This document shows positions 1 to 7,850 of a stretch of 40,330 nt of DNA, piece by piece. Position 1 is the first letter of the stretch, and each line of letters opens with the position of its first letter. The stretch spans positions 37,310 through 77,639 of the forward strand of contig JAQVLW010000005.1 in assembly GCA_028703945.1 (NCBI GenBank). Reading direction: 5' to 3'. A model generated the notes under the pieces. It saw only the letters and a list, made by a program, of their open reading frames with translations, was not told where the DNA came from and made no database searches. This DNA is from Aliarcobacter sp. (GTDB lineage: Bacteria > Campylobacterota > Campylobacteria > Campylobacterales > Arcobacteraceae). The position numbers were made by a program, and so were the translations under genes.

Positions 1-77
1 CTGTGTCAAATTATTAATTTCATATATAGATTTTAAAGCTATCATTAAAGTTTTTATATAAATTACTAAAAAAAATA

Positions 78-788
78 TTAAATAAAAGTGGACTCTTTTG
101 CAAGAGATGAAACTACTTTTTTATTCTCAATCTTAAGTATCCTATCACATAATGGAAGCATTGCTTCATCATGTGTTACCATAATAACTGCTACATTTTG
201 TTCTACAGCTATCTTTTTAAGCATTTTAACTACGCTAATAGAACGTTCATTATCAAGAGCAGCAGTTGGTTCATCTGCTAATATTATTTTGGGTTTATTT
301 GCTAATGCACGAGCTATTGCAACTCTTTGATTTTGACCACCTGATAGCTGAGATGGCATGGCAAGAGCTTTTTCACTAATATCAAAATATTTTAAAAGTT
401 CCATTGCTACTTTTTCTGATTCTTCTTTTGTCTGTCCATTTGTTTGAGGCAAAAGAGTTATATTATCTATAATATTTAGAAAAGGAATAAGATAATGTGC
501 TTGAAAAATAAATCCTATTTTTTCCCTACGAATCTTTCTTGTGTCTTTATTTAACCATTTATTATCATATACTTTCTCATTCCCAAGCCATATTTGACCA
601 CTTGTGGGTTCTTCAACACATCCTATCATCATAAGTAATGTAGTTTTCCCCGCACCACTTGGTGCAATCAATGCTATTAATTCTCCTGTTTCTACACTAA
701 AAGATGCTTTATCCATAATATCAACAAAATTATCACCTTTCCCAAAACTTTTTACTAAATTTTCAACACGAATACTTTGTTTATTCAT
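78..788 (-). CDS. ABC transporter ATP-binding protein (LolD/MacB/DevA-type exporter ATPase)
   Basis: This is the 236-residue cytoplasmic ATPase of an export ABC system and is expected to drive the FtsX-type permease encoded just upstream. Visible motifs are a Walker A loop, APSGAGKTT near residues 42-50 (the usual first Gly is Ala), the signature LSGGQNQR near 148, Walker B IILADEPTAALD near 167, and the switch His in VTHDE near 204. Length and motif order fit the LolD/MacB/DevA subfamily. It is the last gene of a six-gene minus-strand operon, with one base between the permease stop and its ATG. The exported substrate cannot be read from the sequence. The family call is firm. Confidence 0.9.
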   Translation of the reverse strand: MNKQSIRVENLVKSFGKGDNFVDIMDKASFSVETGELIALIAPSGAGKTTLLMMIGCVEEPTSGQIWLGNEKVYDNKWLNKDTRKIRREKIGFIFQAHYLIPFLNIIDNITLLPQTNGQTKEESEKVAMELLKYFDISEKALAMPSQLSGGQNQRVAIARALANKPKIILADEPTAALDNERSISVVKMLKKIAVEQNVAVIMVTHDEAMLPLCDRILKIENKKVVSSLAKESTFI

Positions 789-789
789 A

Positions 790-1935
790 TCATCCTCCTA
801 TTGCAGCTGCTGGATCAGCACTTATTACTTTTTTTACACCTATAAAAGATGATAAAATAGAAGCAATTATAACTACAATAAAAAGTAGCCCAGCGTCAGA
901 AATTTCCAATACAACTCTTTTTGGAAACTTCTCATATATTAAATGAGAAAAAATATTTCCTGAAATAAAAGCGATAATACCAAGAAGAAGCGTTTCTTCT
1001 ACAATCATCTTTATAATTACACTATTTGGAATTCCTATAAGTTTCATTATTGATATTTCTTTCATCTTTTCAAGGGTCATAGTGTATATTATAAGAGCTA
1101 TTATAATTGTTGAAACTAAGATAAGAATACCAGTAAATAAGCCTATTTGTTTTGCTGCTCTTTCAATAAGATTTTTTGCTAAAATATCTTCTTGTTCTTT
1201 TTTTGTATATACACTTTTATGTTTCCATTCTTTTATATTCTTTGCAACTTCATCTGTGTTATATCCGTTTTTTAGTATCGCTATTATTGCATTTACCATA
1301 GTCGTATCATTTCCAGTTATTCCACGTTCGCGATCATTTCTTACCCTATTATTAGAATATGAAAATTGATTTTTTTGTGCATCTTTTAAGCTGATGTAAA
1401 CCAATAAATCGCCTCCTGAAGATACTGTCTTCTCTGTTATTCCGACTACTTCATACTTATCTCTTGCAAGTATTAACTCATCATGGAGTTTAAATCCTGT
1501 TTCTTTAGAAACAACAATTTGGTAATGATCTTTTGTTAGCTTCCTTCCTTCGATTAGTCTATCTGGATTTATTGGATTTATATTACCAAAAGGATCATAA
1601 CCAACAGCCATAACTCGGATAGGCATACTACCTTTTGGAAGTTGTATATTTTGAAATGTTATAGCTTCACTATACTTCACTCCATCAATAATACTTATAG
1701 AATTTTTCAAATCTTCATGGACTCTTGATGATTCAGCAAAAGGACCTAAAGTATCTTCTTGAACTATCCACAAGTCTGCATTTATATCATTAATTAATAT
1801 CTCTGCATCAACAACCATCCCTCTGTATACGCCCATCATAATAAGTACTATTCCAAGAAGCATACCCACACCCATTGCAGTTACTAAAAACTTTCCAAGA
1901 GAGTGAGATATATCTTTTTTGGCTAGATTAATCAT
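790..1935 (-). CDS. FtsX/DevC-type ABC transporter permease
   Basis: This 381-residue inner membrane permease has one membrane segment near the N-terminus (about residues 15-38), a periplasmic domain of some 220 residues of MacB_PCD type, then three hydrophobic segments (about 265-290, 310-335 and 345-370) before a short tail. This is the four-helix FtsX/DevC/MacB layout, which acts mechanically from the periplasmic side rather than by a channel through the permease. Unlike MacB, the ATPase is a separate gene. Its start overlaps the adaptor stop by four bases (ATGA), which suggests translational coupling. The substrate is unknown. Confidence 0.88.
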   Translation of the reverse strand: MINLAKKDISHSLGKFLVTAMGVGMLLGIVLIMMGVYRGMVVDAEILINDINADLWIVQEDTLGPFAESSRVHEDLKNSISIIDGVKYSEAITFQNIQLPKGSMPIRVMAVGYDPFGNINPINPDRLIEGRKLTKDHYQIVVSKETGFKLHDELILARDKYEVVGITEKTVSSGGDLLVYISLKDAQKNQFSYSNNRVRNDRERGITGNDTTMVNAIIAILKNGYNTDEVAKNIKEWKHKSVYTKKEQEDILAKNLIERAAKQIGLFTGILILVSTIIIALIIYTMTLEKMKEISIMKLIGIPNSVIIKMIVEETLLLGIIAFISGNIFSHLIYEKFPKRVVLEISDAGLLFIVVIIASILSSFIGVKKVISADPAAAIGG

Positions 1936-3077
1936 TGATGAACCCTCATTCCTTCACTTAAAGATTTTTTACTATTATCTGGAATAATTATAATATCCTC
2001 TGTTTTTATACCACTTATTATTGAAGCTTCACTATCACCTTTTGCTTGAATATTGAGTTCTTTAAAATAAGCTTTATTATCTATTAAAGTCCAAACTCCC
2101 TCTTTCCCATCTTCAATTTTTAATGTATTTAGAGGAATTGTAATTGCATTAGATATTGTTTTTACATTTATTGTTACTCTAGTTTGTTCATTAATATAAA
2201 AAGGTATTGGTAATTCATCAAATGATACATTTATTTCTCTTTCTTGAGTTACCGCATCACTTTGTGCAACAATTCGATTAACATATCCAGTGAATTGTTT
2301 TTTACTTTGAGAACGAAGAGTTATTTCTGCTTTTTGTCCAACTTTCACATCACCACTAATTTTCTCATCTATATAAGCTCTTATCCAAAGAGTTTTAGGA
2401 TCAACAATTTTTAAAATAGTCGTAGAAGAAGCAACATTTTGTGCTAATTCTGCACTTTTAGATATTACATAACCATCAACTGGAGAATAAATCTGAAATC
2501 TAGATAATTTTGTTTTTAAAGAATCTGCATTTTTTTGCGTACGTTGAACTTCTATTTTACTTGACTCAATACGAACTAAGGTAGCTTCTAACTGTGCATT
2601 TAATGCATTTAAATCAGTTTTTGCTTTATCAAATTCAGATTTAGAAACAAAAGATTGTTTAACTAAATTTTCATATCTTTTATAAGTAATCAAAGCTAAT
2701 TCTTTTTGAGTGTTTAAGCTCTCACTTTCTTTTATTAGTGCCTTAAGCTCAGATTTTGTCTTCTCAACACTTATAAGCATTTCTTGAACTAATTCGGGCA
2801 TATCAACGGGATCTATAGTAATTAGTAAATCGCCTTTTTTTACCCATTGTCCTTCATCCGTAAGAATTGATATAATTTTTCCTCCTGTTTGAGCTGTAAT
2901 AGAATATATATCCTTAGCACTTACATTACCTATTCCAAATACTTTAATATCTAGATTAGCCACTTTAGGTGAAAGCGTTTTATAAGTAGTTTTAACAATA
3001 TAAACATTCTTGTAAAAAAGAAATCCTCCCACAATGGCAAGTATTATAATTATTATATATTTAATTCTTTTATTCAT
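1932..3077 (-). CDS. HlyD/MacA/DevB-type periplasmic adaptor (membrane fusion protein)
   Basis: The protein has 381 residues. A single N-terminal membrane anchor (about residues 7-23) is followed by a split lipoyl/barrel-sandwich domain (around 60-95 and 195-215), a long coiled-coil hairpin (about 95-190, rich in K, E, S and L) and a beta-barrel region. This is the standard periplasmic adaptor architecture that links an inner membrane pump to a TolC channel. It overlaps the upstream outer membrane gene by eight bases and the downstream permease gene by four. It is expected to bridge the FtsX-type permease and the TolC-like protein of the same operon. Confidence 0.88.
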   Translation of the reverse strand: MNKRIKYIIIIILAIVGGFLFYKNVYIVKTTYKTLSPKVANLDIKVFGIGNVSAKDIYSITAQTGGKIISILTDEGQWVKKGDLLITIDPVDMPELVQEMLISVEKTKSELKALIKESESLNTQKELALITYKRYENLVKQSFVSKSEFDKAKTDLNALNAQLEATLVRIESSKIEVQRTQKNADSLKTKLSRFQIYSPVDGYVISKSAELAQNVASSTTILKIVDPKTLWIRAYIDEKISGDVKVGQKAEITLRSQSKKQFTGYVNRIVAQSDAVTQEREINVSFDELPIPFYINEQTRVTINVKTISNAITIPLNTLKIEDGKEGVWTLIDNKAYFKELNIQAKGDSEASIISGIKTEDIIIIPDNSKKSLSEGMRVHQ

Positions 3078-4326
3078 TATATTTTCCTTTTAAATAATCA
3101 ACTTGATCTATAGATATACTTTTAGTGTAATATGCTTCAAGTAATTCTAATTGCGCAGTTAAGATTAATGACTCAGCATCAAGTAGCTCTATATACGTTG
3201 AAAGACCTTCTTTATATCGTCCTTCTAAAACATCTTTTGTATCAGTAGCCCAATGAAGTTGAGCTTGTTTTGAGGCAATAGTTTTATCATACCGAGCAAT
3301 ATCAATAAGTAAATTCGATAAATTTTCTTTAATAGTTAGTATTTTAGATAATTGTTCTTGTTTTGCTAATTGAATATTAATTTTTGCTTTTTGTGTTTCT
3401 GCTTCTATTCTTCCTCCACTATAAAGGGGAACAACAACTGTAACACCAATAGTTGAAGTGTTATATTCATTTAAAGTATTAAAATGATTATAAGAAGCAA
3501 CCCCATCAATTGAACCATAATGAGAAGCCTTTGCAGATTTATATAAAAGTTTATTTTTATCTATATTTAATGCATCTATTTTTAGTTGAGAATTATTATT
3601 TAAAATTTCCTCTTCTAATGAATCTGATTCAAAAGAATAATTTTTCTTTATAATATCTGATTCAAAAGTAGTATCATCTTTTATTTTTTCTCCAATATAT
3701 AGAGAAAGCGATTTTTTTGTTTTATCAAATGAAGCTTGTGCAATGGCTAAATTTTCTTCTGAAAGATAAACTGCTGATAAAAAACGGCTTGAATCTGCTT
3801 TTGTTTTAAAACCTTGAGCAACTAGTGCTTGAGCTTGCTCGTAATAAGCTTTTTTAGAATCCAAATCTTTTTTATGAACTTCGATTGCTTCTTTTTGAAC
3901 AACAATTAGTTTATACAAAGATTTTATTTTATAAACCATAAATGATTTCATATCTTCTAAAGATAATGTAGCTATATCTTCCTCTATTTTTAAAGAATCT
4001 ACTTTAAAAGAAGTTTTTTGGAAATCCCATATCTTTTGCTTTAAATTTGCACCTGAGTACCAAGCATCTTTTTCTTTAGTATAAAAAGCACCATTTGAAG
4101 AACTCGTATATGTTTGAGAAAAATCGTATTCTCCTTGCAGATTTATTTGTGGTAAATTATCAGCAAAAGTTGCATCATAATTTTTCTGCGATAGCTCAAT
4201 TTTTAAAATAAAAGATTGAATATCTGGATTGTTTAAAAGAGTTTTTTCTATGCTTTGTTCTAAACTCAAAGTTTGAGTATAAGCACATGAAAAAAATAGG
4301 CTTAATAGTAATAAGCTTTTTTTCAT
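3070..4326 (-). CDS. TolC-family outer membrane efflux protein
   Basis: This is an outer membrane channel of the TolC family, 418 residues from the start chosen here. The ATG at 4326 gives a typical signal peptide (MKKSLLLLSLFFSCAYT) and is preceded by AAGGA at a good distance. An in-frame ATG at 4371 would add 15 residues ahead of the signal peptide and has no ribosome-binding site, so I reject it. The mature part has two long alpha-helical repeats with QKNYDA- and LAKQEQ-like coiled stretches, as in outer membrane efflux proteins. It lies between the sensor kinase gene, 70 bases away, and the adaptor gene, with which it overlaps. Confidence 0.87.
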   Translation of the reverse strand: MKKSLLLLSLFFSCAYTQTLSLEQSIEKTLLNNPDIQSFILKIELSQKNYDATFADNLPQINLQGEYDFSQTYTSSSNGAFYTKEKDAWYSGANLKQKIWDFQKTSFKVDSLKIEEDIATLSLEDMKSFMVYKIKSLYKLIVVQKEAIEVHKKDLDSKKAYYEQAQALVAQGFKTKADSSRFLSAVYLSEENLAIAQASFDKTKKSLSLYIGEKIKDDTTFESDIIKKNYSFESDSLEEEILNNNSQLKIDALNIDKNKLLYKSAKASHYGSIDGVASYNHFNTLNEYNTSTIGVTVVVPLYSGGRIEAETQKAKINIQLAKQEQLSKILTIKENLSNLLIDIARYDKTIASKQAQLHWATDTKDVLEGRYKEGLSTYIELLDAESLILTAQLELLEAYYTKSISIDQVDYLKGKYNE

Positions 4327-4396
4327 TTGGAATCCTTTTTCTAAATAATATAATGATTGTACTCTTCTCATATTAGCTTAATGTTAGGATAAAGAA

Positions 4397-5461
4397 TTAT
4401 TTATTAAAGATTAAACTAAAACAATTACTTTTTTCATCTGATATAACCTCAATTTTTATATTCATAGCATCACACAAACGTTTAACTATATCTAATCCTA
4501 TCCCACTGCTATTTTGTTCACTATAATTTCGATTAAAAATTTTATTAGTTTCATTAATTTCAACACCACTATTTCTAATATGTAATATTTTATTCTCTGT
4601 ATAAATATGTACATATCCATCATAACTATTATATTTACATGCATTAGAAATGATATTGTGCAACACTTCTTTTAAAGCATTAGGATTTGTGTCAATAATC
4701 AAAGAGTTCTTTGAAATATCAAATGTTATATTAGGATAACTAGGCTCATGAAGATGAACAACTTCCCGAACAATATCAAATATATTTACAAATATGATTT
4801 GAAAAGTTCTTTTTTCAAGTAAAACTGTTAAGTTTTCATGTAATTCTGTAACGGTATTTATACTTTTATTTAATCTTTGAATAGCTTTAATATTTTTTAT
4901 TTGTGGATCTTTTTCAAGTAATTTAATATTTAATTTCATCGCAGTCACTGGTGTATTTAAATCATGAATTAAATCTTTTGCAAATTTATCTAAAGTTTCA
5001 ATACTTTCTTTTAAAGGCTTTAACGAACTTTTCGCCAAATAAAAACTAAGTGTTGCAAATATAAATAGTAATAAAAGTTGAACGACTATAACTCTTAATA
5101 ATAATTCATAAACTTCATTATTAAAATTTTCATCAGATTTAAAAACTTGAAGATATGGTTCATTATTGGACATGGGAATAAGCTTTGTAAATTCTTTATC
5201 TATTTTCTCAAAGTTCCGAATATCTATATATTTATTATGTGTATCAACAAATTTATGATGATATTCCTTAGCATAATTATTACTACTATCCCTTATTTTA
5301 ATATAACGGGCATATGTAATTAAAGAAAATTCTTCTGCTTTTAAATATCCTTCTTTCATTTGTTGAAAATAAAAAAATCCAGCAACTAAAATAAGTAATG
5401 CTACACTAAAAAAATAAGTAATGAAAAACTTTAAAAAAGCATTCTTTTCATGACGATGCAA
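4397..5461 (-). CDS. sensor histidine kinase, two-component system
   Basis: This is a 354-residue membrane histidine kinase. Two membrane helices (about 12-30 and 120-142) bracket a small periplasmic sensor region of about 90 residues with no recognisable domain. The phospho-accepting H-box is HDLNTP, near residue 167. The ATPase domain shows an N-box (NIISNACKYN) and a glycine-rich SSGIGLDIVKRL lid. No clear HAMP domain is seen between the second helix and the H-box. Its start overlaps the response regulator gene by 14 bases, so the pair is almost certainly cognate. It probably controls the exporter genes that follow, and the inducing signal is unknown. Confidence 0.9.
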   Translation of the reverse strand: MHRHEKNAFLKFFITYFFSVALLILVAGFFYFQQMKEGYLKAEEFSLITYARYIKIRDSSNNYAKEYHHKFVDTHNKYIDIRNFEKIDKEFTKLIPMSNNEPYLQVFKSDENFNNEVYELLLRVIVVQLLLLFIFATLSFYLAKSSLKPLKESIETLDKFAKDLIHDLNTPVTAMKLNIKLLEKDPQIKNIKAIQRLNKSINTVTELHENLTVLLEKRTFQIIFVNIFDIVREVVHLHEPSYPNITFDISKNSLIIDTNPNALKEVLHNIISNACKYNSYDGYVHIYTENKILHIRNSGVEINETNKIFNRNYSEQNSSGIGLDIVKRLCDAMNIKIEVISDEKSNCFSLIFNK

Positions 5462-6101
5462 AACGATATCCTATACCTTTTATTGTTACAATTGGTAAGC
5501 CAATTTTACGTAAATTAGTAATATGTACACGAAGAGCCCCTTCGCTCATCTCTTTATAATCAGCTAAAGAATCAATTAGAAAATCTTTTGTCAAAGTAGT
5601 ATTCATATTTTTAAAAAACAATAAAACAAGCTTTAATTCATAAGGGGTTAAAGGAATGAAAATATTTGATTTATAAAGTTCATTTTTTTCTATAAAAAAA
5701 TGAAAATCATTAAGAATAAGTTCATTACTATAAGTGTGATACTGTTTTTTTAAAATAGCATTTATTCGAATAATCAACTCATCAAAATCAAAAGGTTTTT
5801 TTATATAGTCGTCTGCACCAACATCAAAGCCTTTTGATAAAGATGCAATATCATTAAGTGCAGTAAGAAATATTGCAGGAGTTTTGTCACCACTATCTCT
5901 TAAATTCTTTAGAAGTTCAAAACCATTAAACAAAGGAACATTAACATCTAATAGAAATAAATCGAAATTCTGTAAAAAAGTTTGATTCAAAGCTCCTTGA
6001 GAATTAACTACATGAACAATATCAAAGTTTTCACTTTGTAAAAGCTCAATAAGAGATTCTGCTAACACATGATCATCTTCTAGTAATAATAATTTTATCA
6101 T
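5448..6101 (-). CDS. OmpR/PhoB-family response regulator
   Basis: The 217-residue protein is a DNA-binding response regulator. The N-terminal receiver domain has the acidic pair (LEDD), the phospho-accepting Asp in FLLDVNVP (near 52) and the conserved Lys in DYIKKPF (near 102). The C-terminal winged helix of OmpR/PhoB type ends in IVTIKGIGYRF. It is the first gene of the exporter operon. A perfect 12-base palindrome next to a candidate -10 lies about 50 bases upstream and could be its own binding site, which would mean autoregulation of the operon. That regulatory link is inference; the family assignment is secure. Confidence 0.92.
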   Translation of the reverse strand: MIKLLLLEDDHVLAESLIELLQSENFDIVHVVNSQGALNQTFLQNFDLFLLDVNVPLFNGFELLKNLRDSGDKTPAIFLTALNDIASLSKGFDVGADDYIKKPFDFDELIIRINAILKKQYHTYSNELILNDFHFFIEKNELYKSNIFIPLTPYELKLVLLFFKNMNTTLTKDFLIDSLADYKEMSEGALRVHITNLRKIGLPIVTIKGIGYRFASS

Positions 6102-6140
6102 AAAGAATAATATCTAAATTAGTTCTTATTGAGTTTAGAA

Positions 6141-6165
6141 TTTATAACTAGATACAAATATTTGT
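6141..6165 (-). promoter_or_regulatory. candidate promoter and palindromic operator of the two-component/exporter operon
   Basis: On the minus strand a TATAAA hexamer (6141-6146) lies 40 bases upstream of the response regulator ATG. Seven bases further upstream is the perfect palindrome ACAAATATTTGT (6154-6165), which covers most of the -35 region. A symmetric site there is a reasonable candidate for a transcription factor, perhaps the response regulator itself. Short AT-rich palindromes also arise by chance. Confidence 0.4.
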
Positions 6166-6367
6166 CTGAATATATAATAAATACTTCTCACCATTAATGA
6201 GCATATTTACTATTATTTCACCCATTGCAAGTATTTTATTTTTCTTGATAAAAATACAGTTGCCATTTGTAGTGTTTTAAAATAGAATTTTTAGTAATAG
6301 TTGAGACAAATTGAAACCATAAAAAGCCCAATTTGTCGTATTTTATGAGATATTTTGAGATGTATTG

Positions 6368-6400
6368 TTATTGTTTAGGAAGTAATTTCATAGGAACTAA
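6368..6400 (-). repeat. candidate att site, distal copy (displaced yciI 3' end)
   Basis: Read on the minus strand, this stretch encodes L-V-P-M-K-L-L-P-K-Q-stop, matching the real yciI end I-V-P-V-K-L-L-P-K-N-stop at 9299-9331. The DNA shares two uninterrupted 8-base blocks, TAGTTCCT (6392-6399) and AAATTACT, with the same spacing to the stop codon in both copies. Similarity fades just upstream of TAGTTCCT, and no start codon or body of the gene precedes it, so this is a fragment. Confidence 0.6.
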
Positions 6401-6479
6401 ATTCCTTATTCGATTTTTTAATATTAATTAGTAAATTTTTCATAATCTTAATTTATTCACTGTACTTTATTAAAAATTT

Positions 6480-7670
6480 CTAATTTTCAAATAAATCAGG
6501 AATAAGATACCCAGATAATTTACTATTTAACTTAAATCTGAGTTTTCCACGCGGACTATCTGTTTCTAAATAATCTTCCTCTAAAAGCTCTTTTACAATA
6601 GATATTGAAGTAGGTGCACTTACAGCTAAAACCTCTTGAGCTTCTCCTCTCATTACTTCTCCATGAATTAATAGATGTTCCAAAAGCTTATTTGAATTTT
6701 TAGGTAAGGGTTTCACATTATGAAGTAAACTTTTTTGTGAAAGTTCTACGAATGCTTTAATTTTTGTTGACATTGAGTCCAATTTTAAATACTGGCTCAT
6801 AAATAATACTTGGTCTAATGCAATATCTAACATAAACTCCAAAAATGCCTCTAAACCTTTTAATGTCAAAGGACCTCTTCCATCATTGTATCCATTGAAT
6901 TGTTCATCTGCTTTTGCTAAAAACTTTCTATAATCTTCTTGATTACGAGCTAAGCCTCTTGATATATTCCATAGACCATATCCTTGAATATTTGAATGAA
7001 ATAGTAAATAATCTAAATAAAGCCTTGATACTCTACCATTCCCATCATAAAATGGGTGAATATAAGTTAATCGATGATGTGAACATAAAGCATAAATTAA
7101 TTTCATTGTATGAGTTGAATGTTTAGACTGATTGTATAATGTCTCAAACTCATTGAAACAAGATTGCAATTCATTACTTTCAGGTGGTATATGTTGACCT
7201 ACGCGAACATAGCCTTCTCTTAATTTACCAGGTATCATTTCCACTTCTAAATCACCATTTTTAATATTTAAAGCATACTTCATTTCTTCTTTATTATAAA
7301 ACACGTTATGGATTTCTAATATTTTTTCTAATGAATATGATGGAGTAGATATATCTAATGTACTTTCAAGATATTTTTGTACTTCAATATGTACTAATGA
7401 TAATTGTTGCATACTCTTCTTTTTATCATCTTGAGAAAAATCATTTTTCATTGCTCTTTCAATATCAATTGGATGAGTACCCTCAGATTCAATTTTGTTA
7501 GAGTAATATGAATTTATTGTACGTAAATTATCTTTTATTGCATTGATTACATGAATATTTAAATTACCTGTTAACTTGGCGCTTTCAATTATAATACGTT
7601 CTGCTTTATTAATTATCTCTTGCTTTAAAGAATAGTGTTCTGTTTGAGGTATAATTGGAGTTGTATACAT
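6480..7670 (-). CDS. Fic-domain protein (putative AMP-transferase) with C-terminal winged helix
   Basis: This 396-residue protein carries the Fic active-site motif HPFYDGNGRVSR at 205-216, complete with the catalytic His, the phosphate-binding Asp-Gly-Asn-Gly and the final Arg. Fic enzymes usually transfer AMP from ATP to a hydroxyl of a target protein. An N-terminal helix has SNKIES at 57-62, which fits the S/TxxxE inhibitory motif of class II Fic proteins, although the residue after Glu61 is Ser instead of the usual Gly or Asn. The last 80 residues look like a winged helix-turn-helix. It is the only cargo gene of the candidate integrative element and has its own strong promoter. The target and any link to phage defence are unknown. 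Confidence 0.9.
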   Translation of the reverse strand: MYTTPIIPQTEHYSLKQEIINKAERIIIESAKLTGNLNIHVINAIKDNLRTINSYYSNKIESEGTHPIDIERAMKNDFSQDDKKKSMQQLSLVHIEVQKYLESTLDISTPSYSLEKILEIHNVFYNKEEMKYALNIKNGDLEVEMIPGKLREGYVRVGQHIPPESNELQSCFNEFETLYNQSKHSTHTMKLIYALCSHHRLTYIHPFYDGNGRVSRLYLDYLLFHSNIQGYGLWNISRGLARNQEDYRKFLAKADEQFNGYNDGRGPLTLKGLEAFLEFMLDIALDQVLFMSQYLKLDSMSTKIKAFVELSQKSLLHNVKPLPKNSNKLLEHLLIHGEVMRGEAQEVLAVSAPTSISIVKELLEEDYLETDSPRGKLRFKLNSKLSGYLIPDLFEN

Positions 7671-7687
7671 TCGTAACCTTTTTATAT

Positions 7688-7729
7688 AAAAAAACCATTT
7701 ATAGTTATTCTTTTTTAAATAGTTTTTTT
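7688..7729 (-). repeat. inverted repeat in the fic leader
   Basis: Two 13-base arms (7688-7700 and 7717-7729) can pair over their whole length, with one G-U wobble in the minus-strand RNA, around a 16-base loop. The structure lies in the roughly 70-base untranslated leader between the fic promoter and its ATG. It is almost all A-U and so only moderately stable. It could tune expression or stability of the fic mRNA, but no function can be shown. Confidence 0.35.
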
Positions 7730-7747
7730 AAATCTATTTATCTAAAA

Positions 7748-7776
7748 AATATACCATAAGATGGGTATTATGTCAA
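7748..7776 (-). promoter_or_regulatory. strong sigma70-type promoter of fic with an overlapping palindrome
   Basis: On the minus strand the sequence reads TTGACA (7771-7776), 17 bases, TATATT (7748-7753), close to the consensus and unusually good for this genome, where -35 boxes are mostly weak. The spacer contains the symmetric element ATACC-N8-GGTAT, which could be a repressor site. Transcription would start about 70 bases before the fic ATG at 7670. Confidence 0.65.
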
Positions 7777-7850
7777 GTTTATCATATAAGTATTTTACAA
7801 ATATTTTATAAGGTTTTTTAAAAACTAATAGATGCTAATGAATTAATCAA

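Larger units (their letters stand above)
6102..6479. other. intergenic region of 378 bp holding the left att copy and a hairpin
   Basis: No coding sequence is seen here. The stretch holds the candidate promoter of the exporter operon (6141-6165), a perfect inverted repeat GACAAATTG / CAATTTGTC (6305-6313 and 6329-6337) with a 15-base loop containing GGGCTTTTT on the minus strand, and a displaced copy of the yciI 3' end (6368-6400). The hairpin lies where the original yciI terminator would be expected if an element had separated it from its gene. I see no other signal. Confidence 0.6.

Noticed and set aside
42-50. Degenerate Walker A in the exporter ATPase (residues 42-50 of the 78-788 product)
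   Set aside because: Only the first Gly is replaced by Ala. The Gly-Lys-Thr core and all other motifs are intact, so loss of activity is not indicated.
78-6101. Exporter and two-component operon as part of the integrative element
   Set aside because: No further copy of the yciI end is visible left of 6368 and the operon lies outside the repeat pair. Earlier stacked insertions cannot be excluded.
6305-6337. ATTGAAAC-like end next to an inverted repeat, reminiscent of a CRISPR repeat
   Set aside because: Only one copy is present, with no regularly spaced second unit and no cas gene in the window. A displaced yciI terminator explains it better.
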